From contig NC_054867.1 in assembly GCF_018320785.1 (NCBI RefSeq), positions 20,480,855-20,544,854 of the forward strand: 64,000 nucleotides of DNA, given 5' to 3'. Position 1 is the first letter of the stretch. Every line of letters begins with the position of its first letter. The stretch is from Cheilinus undulatus (Eukaryota; Chordata; Actinopteri; Labriformes; Labridae). The notes under the pieces were generated by a model. It made no database searches. It was not told the DNA's origin and worked only from the letters and a program-made list of their open reading frames with translations. The position numbers and the translations under genes were made by a program. This document shows positions 35,401 through 46,210 of the stretch, piece by piece.

Positions 35401-38400
35401 TTTATGTCTTGAAATTTTGATGAGTATGGCTTACAGATAAGAAAACCCAAAATTCAGTGTCTCTGAAAATTAGAATATTACTCAGTCACACTCCGAGTTT
35501 TTTTTCAAAGCCTCTGCCTTTGCTCAAACATTTCCTATTTAAGCGTTCCCAGATAGATGTATATTACAACCTTTCCTTGCTATAATTATAGATGGTGGTA
35601 AGTGAGTGGAAATTTATATGTGAAATACGTAAATATTATAAATTAATATTAAAAAATATCCATCTTTTTCCCCAAACGTCTTGCAGGCCTGATGACACCT
35701 GCTGGCACTGGACCTGGCCCACTGGCCGTCATTTGGGGATGGCCAGTGTAAGTCAGGTGGTTTGTTTACAGATGCAGAAGAAGAATTTCTTCTACAGCAA
35801 ACAGTCAGTAGATTTAACCAGTGAGACGATAAGGCGCATGTCAGAACATTTGTATTCAGATCAGATTGAGATCCCTGAGCACACGTATCTGAATTGGATT
35901 GTATCTTCTAGCATCCATGCGTACAGGGACGTTTTCATCTCTGACCCGAATGAATCTAATCTGATCGTGAAAAAAGGAGACAGGTGACAGGAGAAGGCAC
36001 CACAGATCAGCCCGCAGGAAATTTTCAAAAAAGTTCAGCTGCAGCAGACTGTTTCAACCTGTAGAGGGCAGTGCAATGCACATTCCAATGCAAAATGTAA
36101 AATATAAAAAAAAAACTGTGATAAAAATGTCAAGATTTGGACCACAACTGATCACCAGTACTTACTAATTCACATGTACATAGGTTTTAATCTCAAAAAA
36201 TGCAGTCTGAGGTTTAAGTTACTTTTTATCCTCCAAATCCTGCTGCATCACCAACAATCCCAAGCAGTAGTGAATGCATTTTTTTTGCAGTATCTCTGGA
36301 AAAATAAGACCGATCTCTATGGAGTGAATAGTGATTGGAAGCTTACCTTTTGCTGACCTACAGACATTTCCTGGTGATTATATCCCTCCAGAACATTTAA
36401 AATCGAGGCTCAAAGCACGGTGCTTGTTCTGAGATTTTATACATATTATAAATCCACATTAGTAAATGAATTAAGTTATAAATATTTGTGATGTTTTTGC
36501 TATGAAAAACTAAGCAGTATTGTTATCAATGTACCATTTTGACATCAGAAGTAAAGAACTTCTTGTCAGCCTGTTGGCTAATCACAATATACCAATTACT
36601 TCTGTATTGTTATCTTGGTGGGAGCGCCCAATCAGGTCCAGCCAAAGAGCAACAAGAGACAAGATAGTTGTCTGCCAGTTTGAAAGGTTGAAAAAATTGC
36701 TCTCTATGGTACAAATGATTAAAAGAGGGCATTTGCTTCTAACATGTATGCAAAATTTCAATTGGTTGATAGTAAACAGTGATGGTTTCTGTAGGGTGTT
36801 TACTAGTTAGTCAGTATTTTTTCCTGATTGACAAGACCAGACAATGACCATAGGAACTTAATGCAGATGTGAAAAGGCTTGGTCATTACTGATAATTTTT
36901 TTGAGGTTAAGTGAGATCTAATTTCAGTTTTATTCTTTTACTTGTTCTTTGTGGTCATCTAACTTTTTACACATTCATCTGACATCCTTGCAGCACACAT
37001 TCTGATGGTCCAGGCTGTCCTGAAAAAAATAGATGTCTGTAACTTGATTGTGTTTAAGAGGGTTTAGATTCTACAGGTATTTTTGCATAAAAGATGCAGG
37101 TGGACCAAAAATAACAAAACCTGGCTTGGGGTTCCATGGGGTAAGCAAGAGTCCCTCAAACCAAAACAAACTGCTCCCCTTCTCTGTTTCTGACTGAGTG
37201 CAACCATTTGCACAGAGCTGAAAACAACAAACCAAGAGGTTTTTGTTGTCTCATCAGTGTTATGCTACCAGTGCATGGTGGCTGTAGTTTATCTAACGTT
37301 ATTAAAGCAACTTTTTACCAGATGCAGCTCAAGATGCAGGGGTTGCAATTCTTAATCATAAACGCTTGGTTATATTTAATGCTGTCAATGTTTTAATATT
37401 TGCTGCGACCTGCTCTGCTTTCTATCAATTTTCATTTTTCAGGTTTTCCTCTTCAGTAGCTTTTGATGAAGATGTCAGCAGGGCTCTCATCCATGTAATT
37501 CCCTTTCTTCTGTTCTTCTTTAACCTTCAGGGTGCACGCCACCCCTTTGCACAAGCTGTTGGAAGGAACATAGCAAATCCCACAGCCATGCTGCTCAGTG
37601 CTGCTAACATGCTCCGGCACCTGAAGTGAGTGAGCCACTTAAGTGTTCTAAGAAGTACACCACATTTCACACTGTTCCTCCCAACACTTTTAGCCTTTGA
37701 AAACATTCTCAAATGCCATTTCATCTGAATGTGGACATGTGTACAAGACAGCTCAGGCCATGTCTTCATCTTCACTGTATTGTGTTGCAGCCTGGAATAT
37801 CACTCCCAGATGGTGTCAGATGCTGTCAAGAGGGTCATCAAACAGGGCAAGGTAAGTGTTGGCACTATCTTCTGTGTATGTAAAGACACCGGAGAGGATA
37901 CTAATATGTCTAAACTAACAGTATTAACACTAATTTTCTGTCAAGTAAAGCTATCAGTGTGTGAACTCTACTCACTTAAGCTTGTGTTGCAAACTTAATG
38001 TACTGCTCAGCTCTTTTTGTGGGTCAATAACTGTTATCTTGCAAAACAATATCAAAATGCTGCAGGAACGGAAGAACTTGCAGTAAAATCTGATGTAGAA
38101 GTTGCACTTTTAATAATTTATTTAATCTGAAAAGCTGGATGCAGCCTATATGCCCATGCATCCAATACATCAGTGCAAAGTGCTGAGTCAAGTGCTGTCA
38201 TGAACACGCGTGCAGCTGCCAACATCACACATTGCATGCAACCTGAACATTTGCTCACATTCATGGTGTGTTCGAAGCAGTAGCTTTCTTGCTTGCAATA
38301 TGCTGGGACACATAATGAAACAGCCCAGACCAGCAAGGCTTAGTACCACTTTTTCAACCTTTCCCCCTCATAAGGTCATACTTGCCAAGACAGTCTGGCT

Positions 38401-41400
38401 ACAGACCATCTATCTCTGATGGCCACTCTCACAGACCGTTATTCTGAGACACCGCATATCTCTTAGTAGAAATACATGCTCAAACTTTTGAAATAAAATC
38501 AGATTAAGCTTCCATCGAAGGTTAGGGTAACGGTTGGGGTATTAAAAGTTAAAAACCTGACCTGCAAAACCTGATCACAAAACGTTTGATAAAGCTGAGT
38601 CTGCTTATAGGAAAAAAAAACTTGTCCTGCGTGTGAACTACCTGATGCAAGTGTAGCTTACGTAGCTCCATAAGCTGTGAAGTTACATAGATAACGGAGT
38701 TACGTAGCTTACATAGCCAATGTAGCTAAAGCTCAGCTCACAACGCAGCTAGGTATCTACGCAGCTAAGTTAGCCTAGCAATGTTTGCTTAAGTTCAGGT
38801 TGCTAAAGCGAACTTAGCTTTATATTACATAGCTATGTAGCTAAAGCTAATCTCACAAAGCACCTGTGTAACCTATGTAGATGTGTTATATATGTAGCTA
38901 AGTTAGCTTTAGTTATGTTTGCTAAAGCTCTCCTTGCTAAAGCTAACTTAGCTATAGATGACGTAGGTAATCTGGCTAAGCTCAGCTCACAAAGCAGCTA
39001 TGTAAGTTGCATATCTATATTATCTACATAGCTTCATTAGCTTTAGCTACATTTGTTTAAGTTAACATTACTAAAGCTAACCTAGCTACACTGGCTTATG
39101 TAGTAATGTTAATTACGTAGCTAGCATAGCTATGTTAGCCATAGCCAAAGCCAGTGAAGCTGAAGCAAGCATCATTAGTGTAACTACTTCTTAAACAGGT
39201 CTATATGTAATTTAATTTCAAATTAGACCTCTGACCTTCAATTTTCAGTTTTATTTATGAAATGTTACTCTGCTGAAATTTTTGCATTGTGGTTATTTTA
39301 TGAATGTAATTGCCAGACTTTGTTTATGAATAAAGTTGATTTAAAAAATCTAAAACTCAAAATTCGTCATACCGGCAAATTAGGACACTTCCTTTCTGAG
39401 ATATACAGTGTCTGAAATGAACAGTCTGTGAGAGTGGCCATCGGTAGCCAGACCCATCTCCATAATTGTGCACTGAAAGTAAAAGGAGGGTGTTACTGAT
39501 ACTTAAATCAAGCTTGCAGCTGGTTTGAATGGAAAGACTCTTCAAATAAGGACAAGTGACCAGAGGTTGGCAGAACAAACTGTGGACTGTTTATCAACTT
39601 ATCACCATAGTCTGAAAGCTCAACTGCCAAATTTTGGTTAGCTGAAATGGCAAAAACAGATGTACTTGAAGAGCTACACAGGTGTGCAGAAACTGATGAG
39701 TGAAATTGTCATATAAGAAGACAGTTTTGATCTTTTTCCCCTTTGGGGGAAGCACAAAAACACACCGCAACTTAAACACTGGTGCAACCTGTGATTAGCA
39801 TTTTACTGTAAAAAAAAAAAGAAACATTTAAAAAATGTGTGTTACACCTAATTCAAGACTTTTTTCACATAAAATTGTTTGAAACCAGCAGTAATACCTC
39901 CACTTGGTTTAATGTTTCTAGTTCTTGACCCACAAATTCCTACAGTTAACAACCTGCAAACTAGAAATCCATTTCCCAGAAAAGTTGGGGCATTTGTTAA
40001 CATGAATTAAACAGAATGTGATATATACAAAACATTGATACTCCATGTTTTATTGGGAATAGCAGATGGCCAGACAACATGCCAACTGCTGAAACTGAAA
40101 ATTTCAATTTTTTAGGAATATTTTAGTCCTAATTTGAAGTTGACACTAACAACAGGATTCAAAACAGGTGGGACACTGGCAACAAAAAACGAAAAAGATG
40201 TCAAATATTTGAAAATGACTGGTTTATCCCCAATTTTTTTTTTTTCAGACTACAAAACCTTGCATTGGATGTAATAAACCAGCATAGCTCTGATGTAACA
40301 GAGGCTGAGTAGTAATATACTACATCAAGCAAAAATAGAAAAACATTACACTCTTAAATTTACAGAAAGTGATTTCCTCAGTCCCTCGGCCTTCAGTGTT
40401 GTTTAAAAAAAAAAAAAAAAGATCTAACAGAGTGGTCGGTGTGACCCTGTGCAAATGTTTGAAAGGTGTAGTTACCTGTAAATAAAAACAGGCATTTTCC
40501 CCAAAGAATTTTTAAAAACTTCACACATTTTCCCTTTACATTCATATGTCTCATCTAAATTCATAGATTTTTACACATTGTCCCACCTTTAATGGAAATG
40601 TGGTTGTATTTTTTTGTATGTTAGAGAGCCTTTGATTACGCACTTTGAGGTCATGTGTATGTTTGGTATCCATATTACATGTTATTTCCTACATTTCTCT
40701 TCAGCTTCCAGATTTTTTGTTCTTTTGATGTGATAAAAAAATGCATTTGCTGCCAAAATAACTCATATTTTTTAACCTGCTTGGATTAACAGTCTCTTGC
40801 ACCTACTCCGTGTTGACACTAACATGCACTGGCAGTAATATCAGCATGAAGCTGATAGATTTCATTCTCTCAGATAAAAAGCATGATCAGCTCACCTCTT
40901 TAAAGGGAAAAAGGTTCAGTTCTTTTACATTGAAAGGAGTTTTAAAAGCATTTCTGTGTAAAAATCTCATCTCCCTGCATGTTGTCTGAAGTGCCCTTCC
41001 TTTTCCTCTTCCCTCTCTTTTAATTTCCTCCTCTCCTTGTACCCCATTACCCTGTGCGTGTGTGCGTGTGTATTTTTTCTCTGTATGTGTGTGCACGCAT
41101 CTGTCTCCACATCCCAGGTGCGGACACGAGACCTTGGCGGTTATTGTACCACTGGCGACTTTGTGCAGGCTGTTGTGGAAAACCTGCGCCACCGACCTGT
41201 TTACTAAGATGTTCTCGTCTCACTCCTCACTGACATTTCCTTCCATCTGGATGTTGTTCTTAACATGGAATGGACGCATGTTAAGACTGACCTCCCATCT
41301 CTCTCCCAAATCAAAGTTGTCTTACAGTTTTGACAAACCCCATGTGCTGAATCCTAATCTATGAGGTCAATTCTGGATTTGATGATCCTTCCACAGGAAT

Positions 41401-44248
41401 TAGCAGAACCTTGTGTTGAAGGGAACTACATGTGCAGCTCTTGAGGTTTTCACTTAATGATATTTCACATCATCTTTTCCTCCATCTCTCACCATCATTT
41501 TCCTTTGTTTTTTTTTTCTTAAGGCATTCTGCATGATCCAACAAATTCAGGATAGTGGATAAATATTTGTATCTCTTCTATGTATATTGAACAAAGAAAC
41601 TCACTAGAAATCTGCATTTTGAGAAAGTTTAACATATAAATTTAAATTAACTCACCAGGACGCCGCCATGTTTTAGTCCACTGGGTAGTGTGATGTAATG
41701 GGCGTCAGCAGTCTTCTGCCGTACTATGTCTGTGAATTAGTTGCCCATCAAATCTTTATTTGTAATCTCCTGATTGAATGCAATACTTGGGCAGGCGGGC
41801 CTCAGTGGAAATTTTCAGTAGAGTGCACATTTGAGCCAATATTGTTTCTTGGCCCATTTATACTTGAAACTCTCTAAATACCTCAGAGAAACTGTACCAA
41901 TATGCTGTAGACTAGCTCGTCTGTCCGTATGACTAGCTAGTCTTTAAGGGGCCGACACTCACTGAAATCACTCAGGGGAATTGCCACTACTTTTGAGAGG
42001 TATCTCATATGACCCATCTTCAAAAGTGCCTAAATATCCCTTTAAGCATGTAGAAAAAGAGCATTTAAAAGGATGGACCAAGCGATTTAGGCTAAACTCT
42101 AATATTGTAGACATGAGCCAGGTTACACAGAGCCTAAACGGAACCAATATGTCTGAATTTTGTAAATCACGTCATCCAGATTTATAACAGCAAGGATTTT
42201 TTAGCGTGAGTTTTCTTTATATACGCAGAGACTCACGAGATAAATGCTTGCTGTTAGTATTTCTGGATGCTGTGACCCACACCAGTCTCTTTTATAATAC
42301 TGTTTCTCCATGCTTAACACTGTGTTTTATAAGTAGAGTCTCTGTATGCATAGAAGGAAAAAAAAGAGAAAAATGTAGTTAATTAATTTACCAATTTTCT
42401 GGTGGTATGTCACCATTATTTCCTGAATGTAAAGGCTACTGAAGGTAATTTGCGCTCTTTGTTCATTTGCATAAGAAGAGGGATAGAGTTCAGATGATCA
42501 CTGAGGCATTGGGACATGATGAGTATTTTTTCTGTCTCTCTCTGCAGGCACTTACACAGGCACTGTAATATCAGCTCCACATGCCGTCTTCTTGCCTCTA
42601 TGACTACATTCACTTTGATTAACACAGTAACGTCTTCATGATTTTCTCTTCACTAACAGTACAATCATGTTCATAATATAAAGATTTTATAGGTGACTAT
42701 CGCATAGAAGTAGTATGGGCAGAAGACCGCTGACGTCCTGTGATGTCACAATACCCAGCTGACTTTAAAAATGGTGGAAAATATCCATCCATTAAGGTGA
42801 ACTTGTCTGATCATGTAGGGCTCCTTTTAACAAGACTTGGGGAACACTTCAGTCATCACACTCCTTTCATAGCCATTCCCCTGTGCTTGATGTGTAAATC
42901 TCTCAGTGTTACAGCCACATTGGCCACAGAGGTCACCTCTTTGCTATCACACAGTCTCAGAAACTAACCAGAACGCCTTTATCAACAGTTTATACCAGCT
43001 TAACTGCCTCAAGACTGGACCACCTCTTTGCCCACTTTTTTCCATTTTCTTAGCCCCATCTTTCTCATTTTAAAGATCTGAACACCTCAAAGGTACAAGA
43101 GACTCAGACTGATAATGCTGCAACATCATGACAGTGTGTCTTACCTGCACTGTCTGAAATAAAACTCAGCTCTGCCACTGAAAGGGCTTTAAACTCAACC
43201 AAAGCCTGAAAGTGCTGCTGTGAGTTACAGAACGGCAAATACAGTCCAGACTAATGCAAAATCCATGTTCTCCTCTGATATTAAGAACACAGTTAATATT
43301 TTAACATTAACATCTCTGTTGAACCTACCAAAGAGGACTTTTTAGCAAAACCAAAAATAATGACTTTCAGATTAAGTTACAGAGGAAAATAACGTTCAGG
43401 TTTTTCTACTAGAATAAAAGACATTAGCAGTTGGGGTGATGGCCACATGCTCATAACCCTCTTTTTATGGTAAATAAACCCTTTGCTTCCTCTACCCTAG
43501 GTCATTTTATTGTTACACTTTACATTATCTGCTTGTTTGTCATCTGATTACAAGTAACAACGAACTGTGCGAAATCAACATTTTTATGTCCAAAATGGCG
43601 CTGTTTGTGCCTCGGATGCTGCAAGATGTCAAAACACTTTCTCATTGCTTCATTTTACATTCTTTTTGTATCTCACTGCCCCAGTTTGAGAGACTTCACA
43701 AGTCAGTTGTTAATCATAAATAAAAGATAAAGTAATGTATCAGTAGCTACATTCATGTTTTAACATTTGATGCATTGATGGAGAACACTAGAGCCTGTCC
43801 TGCAGTTCATCTTATGTGAACTTATTGGGATTCTTTGTATGATGTAGCTCTATTTGTAAACTAATTAATGCATGTTGCACAGTTGGTACATGCTCAGTAA
43901 TAAAGTCTAAACAGTTTATTAATATTTAATCAGTGTCAGGTTTGTAGACTCATATCCATATCATACTCTCTAGTTATGGTTTAAATAAATAATTATAAAA
44001 TAAATAAGTGATCATAGTTGATGAAACAAAGTGACTGATCTGTTAAACTGTCTGGTAGGACTGTGTGCAGGTTTTAAAGGCTCTCTAACATGCAGGCTAT
44101 GATGCTGTATGTGAACATGTGTTGCTGCAGCTGTGAATACAGTGACAAACTGTCTTTATGTTTGCGACAGGTGCGCACTGCAGACCTGGGGGGCTATGCC
44201 ACAAGCGACGAGTTCACCCGGGCCGTCATTGCTAACCTGGCAGCATGA
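29453..44248 (+). CDS. idh3b: Isocitrate dehydrogenase [NAD] subunit beta, mitochondrial, with alternative last exons
   Basis: The NAD-dependent enzyme oxidises isocitrate to 2-oxoglutarate in the mitochondrial TCA cycle. By family knowledge beta is a structural/regulatory partner of catalytic alpha. Shared coding exons: 29453-29494, 32073-32246, 32489-32609, 32727-32787, 32877-33009, 33243-33376, 33515-33617, 33723-33869, 37531-37625, 37791-37851 (1071 nt, 357 codons), then 41118-41207 or 44171-44248. All junctions are GT-AG and in frame. The N-terminus, [18 protein letters not shown].., is Arg/Lys-rich without acids, as in a mitochondrial presequence. Dehydrogenase motifs follow: [82 protein letters not shown]. 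An in-frame ATG at 29441 has a weak context (T at -3); 29453 matches the family start. Products are 386 or 382 aa (human about 385). Confidence 0.97.
30566..30794 (+). repeat. Minisatellite, ~30-bp unit, in IDH3B intron 1
   Basis: About seven imperfect copies of a unit like 'ggccattcaacagtcacag' + 'agttactctgat'. The array stops at 'gatgaccatt' and resumes at 31239 in the same register after an inserted sequence. Confidence 0.85.
30795..31238 (+). mobile_element. Retroelement 3' fragment inserted in the minisatellite
   Basis: About 445 bp unlike the repeat unit, ending 'gataaataaacaaacaaac', an A-rich (AAAC)n tail typical of a 5'-truncated LINE copy. The minisatellite register is kept across it (..gaccatt / catt cagctgtcac..), and a short 'catt' is shared at both borders. 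The LINE clade is not identified. Confidence 0.55.
31239..31291 (+). repeat. Minisatellite remainder beyond the insertion
   Basis: About 1.5 units ('cattcagctgtcacttagtt', 'actcttatggccattcaaca') continue the 30566-30794 array. Confidence 0.75.
33870..34410 (+). other. IDH3B intron 8, first part
   Basis: Intronic DNA with no recognised exon or complete repeat. The GTGAGT donor stands at its start. Confidence 0.5.
34411..34860 (+). pseudogene. hAT transposon remnant with BED-type zinc finger
   Basis: Starts with 'gagaaaatatcgatacactg..atcacaatattttgcag'-like sequence typical of a hAT end. From about 34,690 the plus strand shows a decayed BED finger: a VWTFF-like start, then after a frame change [20 protein letters not shown] with RHHSE. 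That is the C-x2-C ... H-type pattern used by hAT transposases. Frame breaks make it inactive, and no catalytic domain follows. Confidence 0.6.
35278..35480 (+). mobile_element. DNA transposon terminal fragment ('tagaatatcatgaaaaa' family)
   Basis: 'caggtgcatct' followed by 'atagaatatcatgaaaaaat', then 'cttacagataagaaaaccca' and 'ctgaaaattagaatattac', matches a very common fish repeat. A shorter copy lies at about 3113-3190. It lies in IDH3B intron 8. Confidence 0.6.
35487..35556 (-). repeat. Inverted copy of the 11.5-kb repeat start
   Basis: The minus strand reads 'aaaggcagaggctttgaaaa', preceded by 'ataggaaatgtttgag', the same string that opens the composite repeat at 11494. The rest of that repeat is absent here. 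Confidence 0.65.
35687..35986 (+). CDS. Orphan coding-like ORF in IDH3B intron 8 (unknown)
   Basis: A 131-codon frame, open from 35592, ends at TGA 35985-35987. From 35687 it has amino-acid composition and codon use like a real protein, e.g. [20 protein letters not shown], then [19 protein letters not shown]. It is preceded by a good splice acceptor (pyrimidine tract, then CTTGCAG|G at 35686) and contains a weak donor at its end (GACAG|GTGACA at 35984). As an exon, 35687-35983 is 297 nt and begins and ends in the same phase. It is not part of IDH3B: spliced between exons 8 and 9 it would read GCC TGA and stop at once. I do not recognise the family. It may be a piece of a transposon protein, a captured exon, or chance. 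Confidence 0.25.
36058..36071 (+). promoter_or_regulatory. CTCF-like motif, one mismatch
   Basis: CCTGTAGAGGGCAG differs from CCASYAGRKGGCRS only at the third base. Lies in IDH3B intron 8. Confidence 0.3.
36080..37530 (+). other. IDH3B intron 8, last part
   Basis: AT-rich intronic sequence leading to the TTCAG acceptor of exon 9. I see no exon, RNA gene or complete repeat. Confidence 0.5.
38388..38462 (+). repeat. Left arm of a ~60-75 bp inverted repeat
   Basis: 'gtctggctac' .. 'gatggccactctcacagacc' .. 'gagacac' .. 'atatctc' is found inverted at 39394-39453, apart from a 14-nt gap in one arm. The arms flank the 38.6-39.2 kb minisatellite. Confidence 0.65.
38641..39150 (+). repeat. Minisatellite with ~115-135 bp units, 'gctaa/tagct'-rich
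   Basis: Units open with 'gctcagctcacaa' at 38731, 'gctaatctcacaaag' at 38846 and 'gctcagctcacaaagcagc' at 38980. Each continues with 'atgtagctaagttagc', 'tttgctaaagct' and 'aacttagctat'-like words. A partial unit precedes them. Lies in IDH3B intron 10, just before the alternative last exons. Confidence 0.75.
39394..39453 (-). repeat. Right arm of the inverted repeat around the minisatellite
   Basis: Inverted partner of 38388-38462. Together they enclose about 930 bp that contains the whole tandem array, as in a foldback-type element. Confidence 0.65.
39966..40603. mobile_element. Degraded non-autonomous DNA transposon ('agaaaagttgggg' family)
   Basis: Left 'catttcccagaaaagttggg' and right, read inverted, 'acatttccattaaaggtggg' look like terminal repeats. 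Internal words 'ggtgggacactggcaacaaa' also recall a fish repeat family. No coding frame. Lies in IDH3B intron 10, 0.5 kb before exon 11a. Confidence 0.5.
41118..41207 (+). CDS. idh3b: IDH3B alternative last exon 11a
   Basis: After acceptor ..ATCCCAG it encodes [20 protein letters not shown], then ENLRHRPVY and stop TAA (29 residues). Exon 10 ends in phase 0 at 37851, so this exon joins directly and gives a 386-aa protein. It is homologous to exon 11b downstream (VRTxDLGGYxT....F..AV..NL), so the two arose by exon duplication and must be used one at a time. Mammalian IDH3B also has isoforms with different C-termini starting VRT-DMGGY. No AATAAA stands close downstream; the first clear one is at 43158-43163. 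The polyadenylation site for this form is therefore unclear. Confidence 0.9.
   Translation: MRTRDLGGYCTTGDFVQAVVENLRHRPVY
41645..42785. mobile_element. MITE with long inverted ends between IDH3B exons 11a and 11b
   Basis: Left 'gggcgtcagcagtcttctgc' with 'cgtactatg' and right, read inverted, 'ggacgtcagcggtcttctgc' with 'ccatactac' are parts of arms about 80 bp long. On the outer side the arms share 'ccatgtttta' / 'ccatttttaa' and 'gggtagtgtgatgtaa' / 'gggtattgtgacatca'. The interior has no recognised transposase. The left edge is approximate. Confidence 0.65.
42790..44170 (+). other. IDH3B intron before exon 11b / possible 11a 3' UTR
   Basis: No exon is recognised. It contains AATAAA at 43158-43163 and 43899-43904, either of which could end transcripts that use exon 11a, although both are far from it (2-2.7 kb). 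Confidence 0.4.
44171..44248 (+). CDS. idh3b: IDH3B alternative last exon 11b
   Basis: After acceptor ..TGCGACAG it encodes [20 protein letters not shown], then ANLAA and TGA (25 residues). Joined to exon 10 it gives a 382-aa protein. It is about half identical to exon 11a over the first 22 residues. The 3' UTR ends with a good poly(A) signal 0.4 kb downstream. Confidence 0.93.
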   Translation: MRTADLGGYATSDEFTRAVIANLAA

Positions 44249-44640
44249 GCGCTGTATGTGCATATCTGCCAGCTGCTGAGACGCACACATGCCGCTTTAT
44301 TTACCTCCTGTTAACTGACTGATTGTACTCACTCAGAATATTCCAGCCACAGTGTTTTCAAACGTTACTTCAGTAAGGGTAGACATATGCACAGCCAGGA
44401 TCTCCATATACTCTGGTTTACACTTCAATCAGCTCACACATCCAAGACCAAAAACACATTTTTGGTCTTAGATGTAAAGTCTTAAATTTGGTACTAAACA
44501 TCTTTTCATGCTGTTCTTTCTCCTGTGGCAAGACTCTGGTTTCTATTTAATTGCTTTATTCTGAACATTAACCAGCAGTCAAAACTTGATGTATACTTTC
44601 AAATTATTTATTTACTTGTCGCTTCTTCATTTATGATGAG

Positions 44641-44646
44641 AATAAA
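44641..44646 (+). terminator. IDH3B poly(A) signal
   Basis: AATAAA 393 nt after the exon 11b stop, followed within 25 nt by a GT-rich stretch (tcttgtgtctg), the usual arrangement of a vertebrate cleavage site. Confidence 0.75.
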
Positions 44647-44669
44647 AAAATGATATGACCTCTTGTGTC

Positions 44670-45955
44670 TGAAATCCTTGCTTGATTGTTATAAATAGCT
44701 TATGTATTCAGTTTGCTTGCTAGGAAAACACAACACTACTCAGCATGATGCCAACTTAAGGACTCTGTGTTCAAACAAATGTTGTCGGCTGGACTGGAGA
44801 CCCCATAAAAATGATAGAGAAAAAAAGAGACTGGCTTTCTGTGCTGCTAGCTGATCAAATATGAGTAACTATGGAGGAGAAGAAGCTAAACAAATCAACA
44901 CCTTTACTGTTTTTTTTTTTTTTTAGTGTAGAACAATGCCTGAAAAGGCTGTGACCAAATACCTTTCATTATGATTTAATATGTTAATATTTCAGTGTTA
45001 GTGTTTTTTAAAACTAAAAGCCAATTAATATTTCATTAAGTAAAGCCTCTAAACTCTGGTTTACTTTTAACACAAAAAACTAGCAAATACGAAAGAGCCT
45101 AGGCATTCAGATTTTGAACCTTTTAGCCAATTTTGAAGTGTCTTCAATATTAACATACTGAAATTGATAATATCAAAACATGTATTAATACTTTGGAGTG
45201 TAACGTATCCCTGCCTACTTATCACTGTTATATGCAGATCCACCCACAGACATTACTGGGACCCTTGAGGACACAAAGGGCCCTTGGATCTGGTTAAAAA
45301 CATTAATGCATAAGGAATGCACAATATTGTCAGCATAGGCAGATGGAAATTTCTGCTGCTTTTTTTTAGCTGTAAGAGAGAATATGTTTGTGGAGTTTTA
45401 GGAAGGGCCAACTGACCTCGGTCAGATAAAATCTCGTTCTCTGTCCATCCTCCTTCCTTAAACTTTAATGTGTTTACCAAGGACTTAAGTTTGTTAAGTT
45501 GCTCATCCTTAAACTTAAATTGTGTGTCTTAAGGTCAAACAATTAGGTCTGAACAACATTGAAATATGGGTATGAATATCAATATTAGTTAAATATCAGA
45601 ATATTGGATATCAGCAAAAGTCTAAAAGCGTGCCTCTCTGAAATACATAGATTAGTGACATTAGTGCCAATCTCCTGGCTTGAATGTGCCTAAAAAGCCA
45701 GGCTCACCTCTACTTACTGATTGAAAAAGGTTTGCCAACATTTGATCATTATTGGAGTCAAATACTTCTTTTCTCGTCCTTTCTGTTCCATGATCCCAAC
45801 TTTTATTCAGGTCCTGGATTGACTGTGTAAACTCTGTTTAAAGAAGCAGGTTTGAATTCATGCTGTCCAATTGGTTGGACCCCAGAAAGCTTGAAATCAG
45901 TGTAGATTGAGAGAAAATTGAGCCAGTGCTTCTGCTGTAATGCAAATTGTGAAAA
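44670..45955. other. Intergenic, downstream of IDH3B
   Basis: AT-rich DNA with a T-tract near 44.9 kb. No gene or complete repeat is recognised. Confidence 0.5.
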
Positions 45956-45959
45956 AATA

Positions 45960-46210
45960 GCAAATGCTAATGAAAATGATGAAAGTTTCTATTGGTTTGT
46001 TTATTGAGCTGCCCGAGGCGTTTGATACCATGGTTCGCAGCCAGTTATTATTAAAATTGAAGATGTATGGACTATGAGGGATTGCTTATTCTTGGCTGGA
46101 AAGCTATCTAGAAAGTAGTGTACAAATTAATGATACTGTGACAGGATTTACGAAGATTACCTGCGGAGTAACCCAGGGATCAGTGATTGGTCCACAGCCG
46201 TTTCTTCATA
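45960..46210 (+). pseudogene. LINE reverse transcriptase fragment, 5' part
   Basis: The plus strand reads as a decayed non-LTR reverse transcriptase. IELPEAFDTM corresponds to the D-x-K/S-AFD motif; QLLLKLKMYG and YSWLESYLESSVQIN follow, then GVTQGSVIGP, the G-V-P-Q-G-S-x-L-G-P motif, then F-L. It carries stops. The catalytic YADD segment is missing because a Tc1 fragment and simple repeat replace it. The family resembles L2/CR1/Rex-type elements but is not assigned. Confidence 0.8.

Noticed and set aside
38641-39150. CRISPR-like array
   Set aside because: Units are degenerate, contiguous and 115-135 bp with no spacers, in a vertebrate intron. It is a minisatellite.
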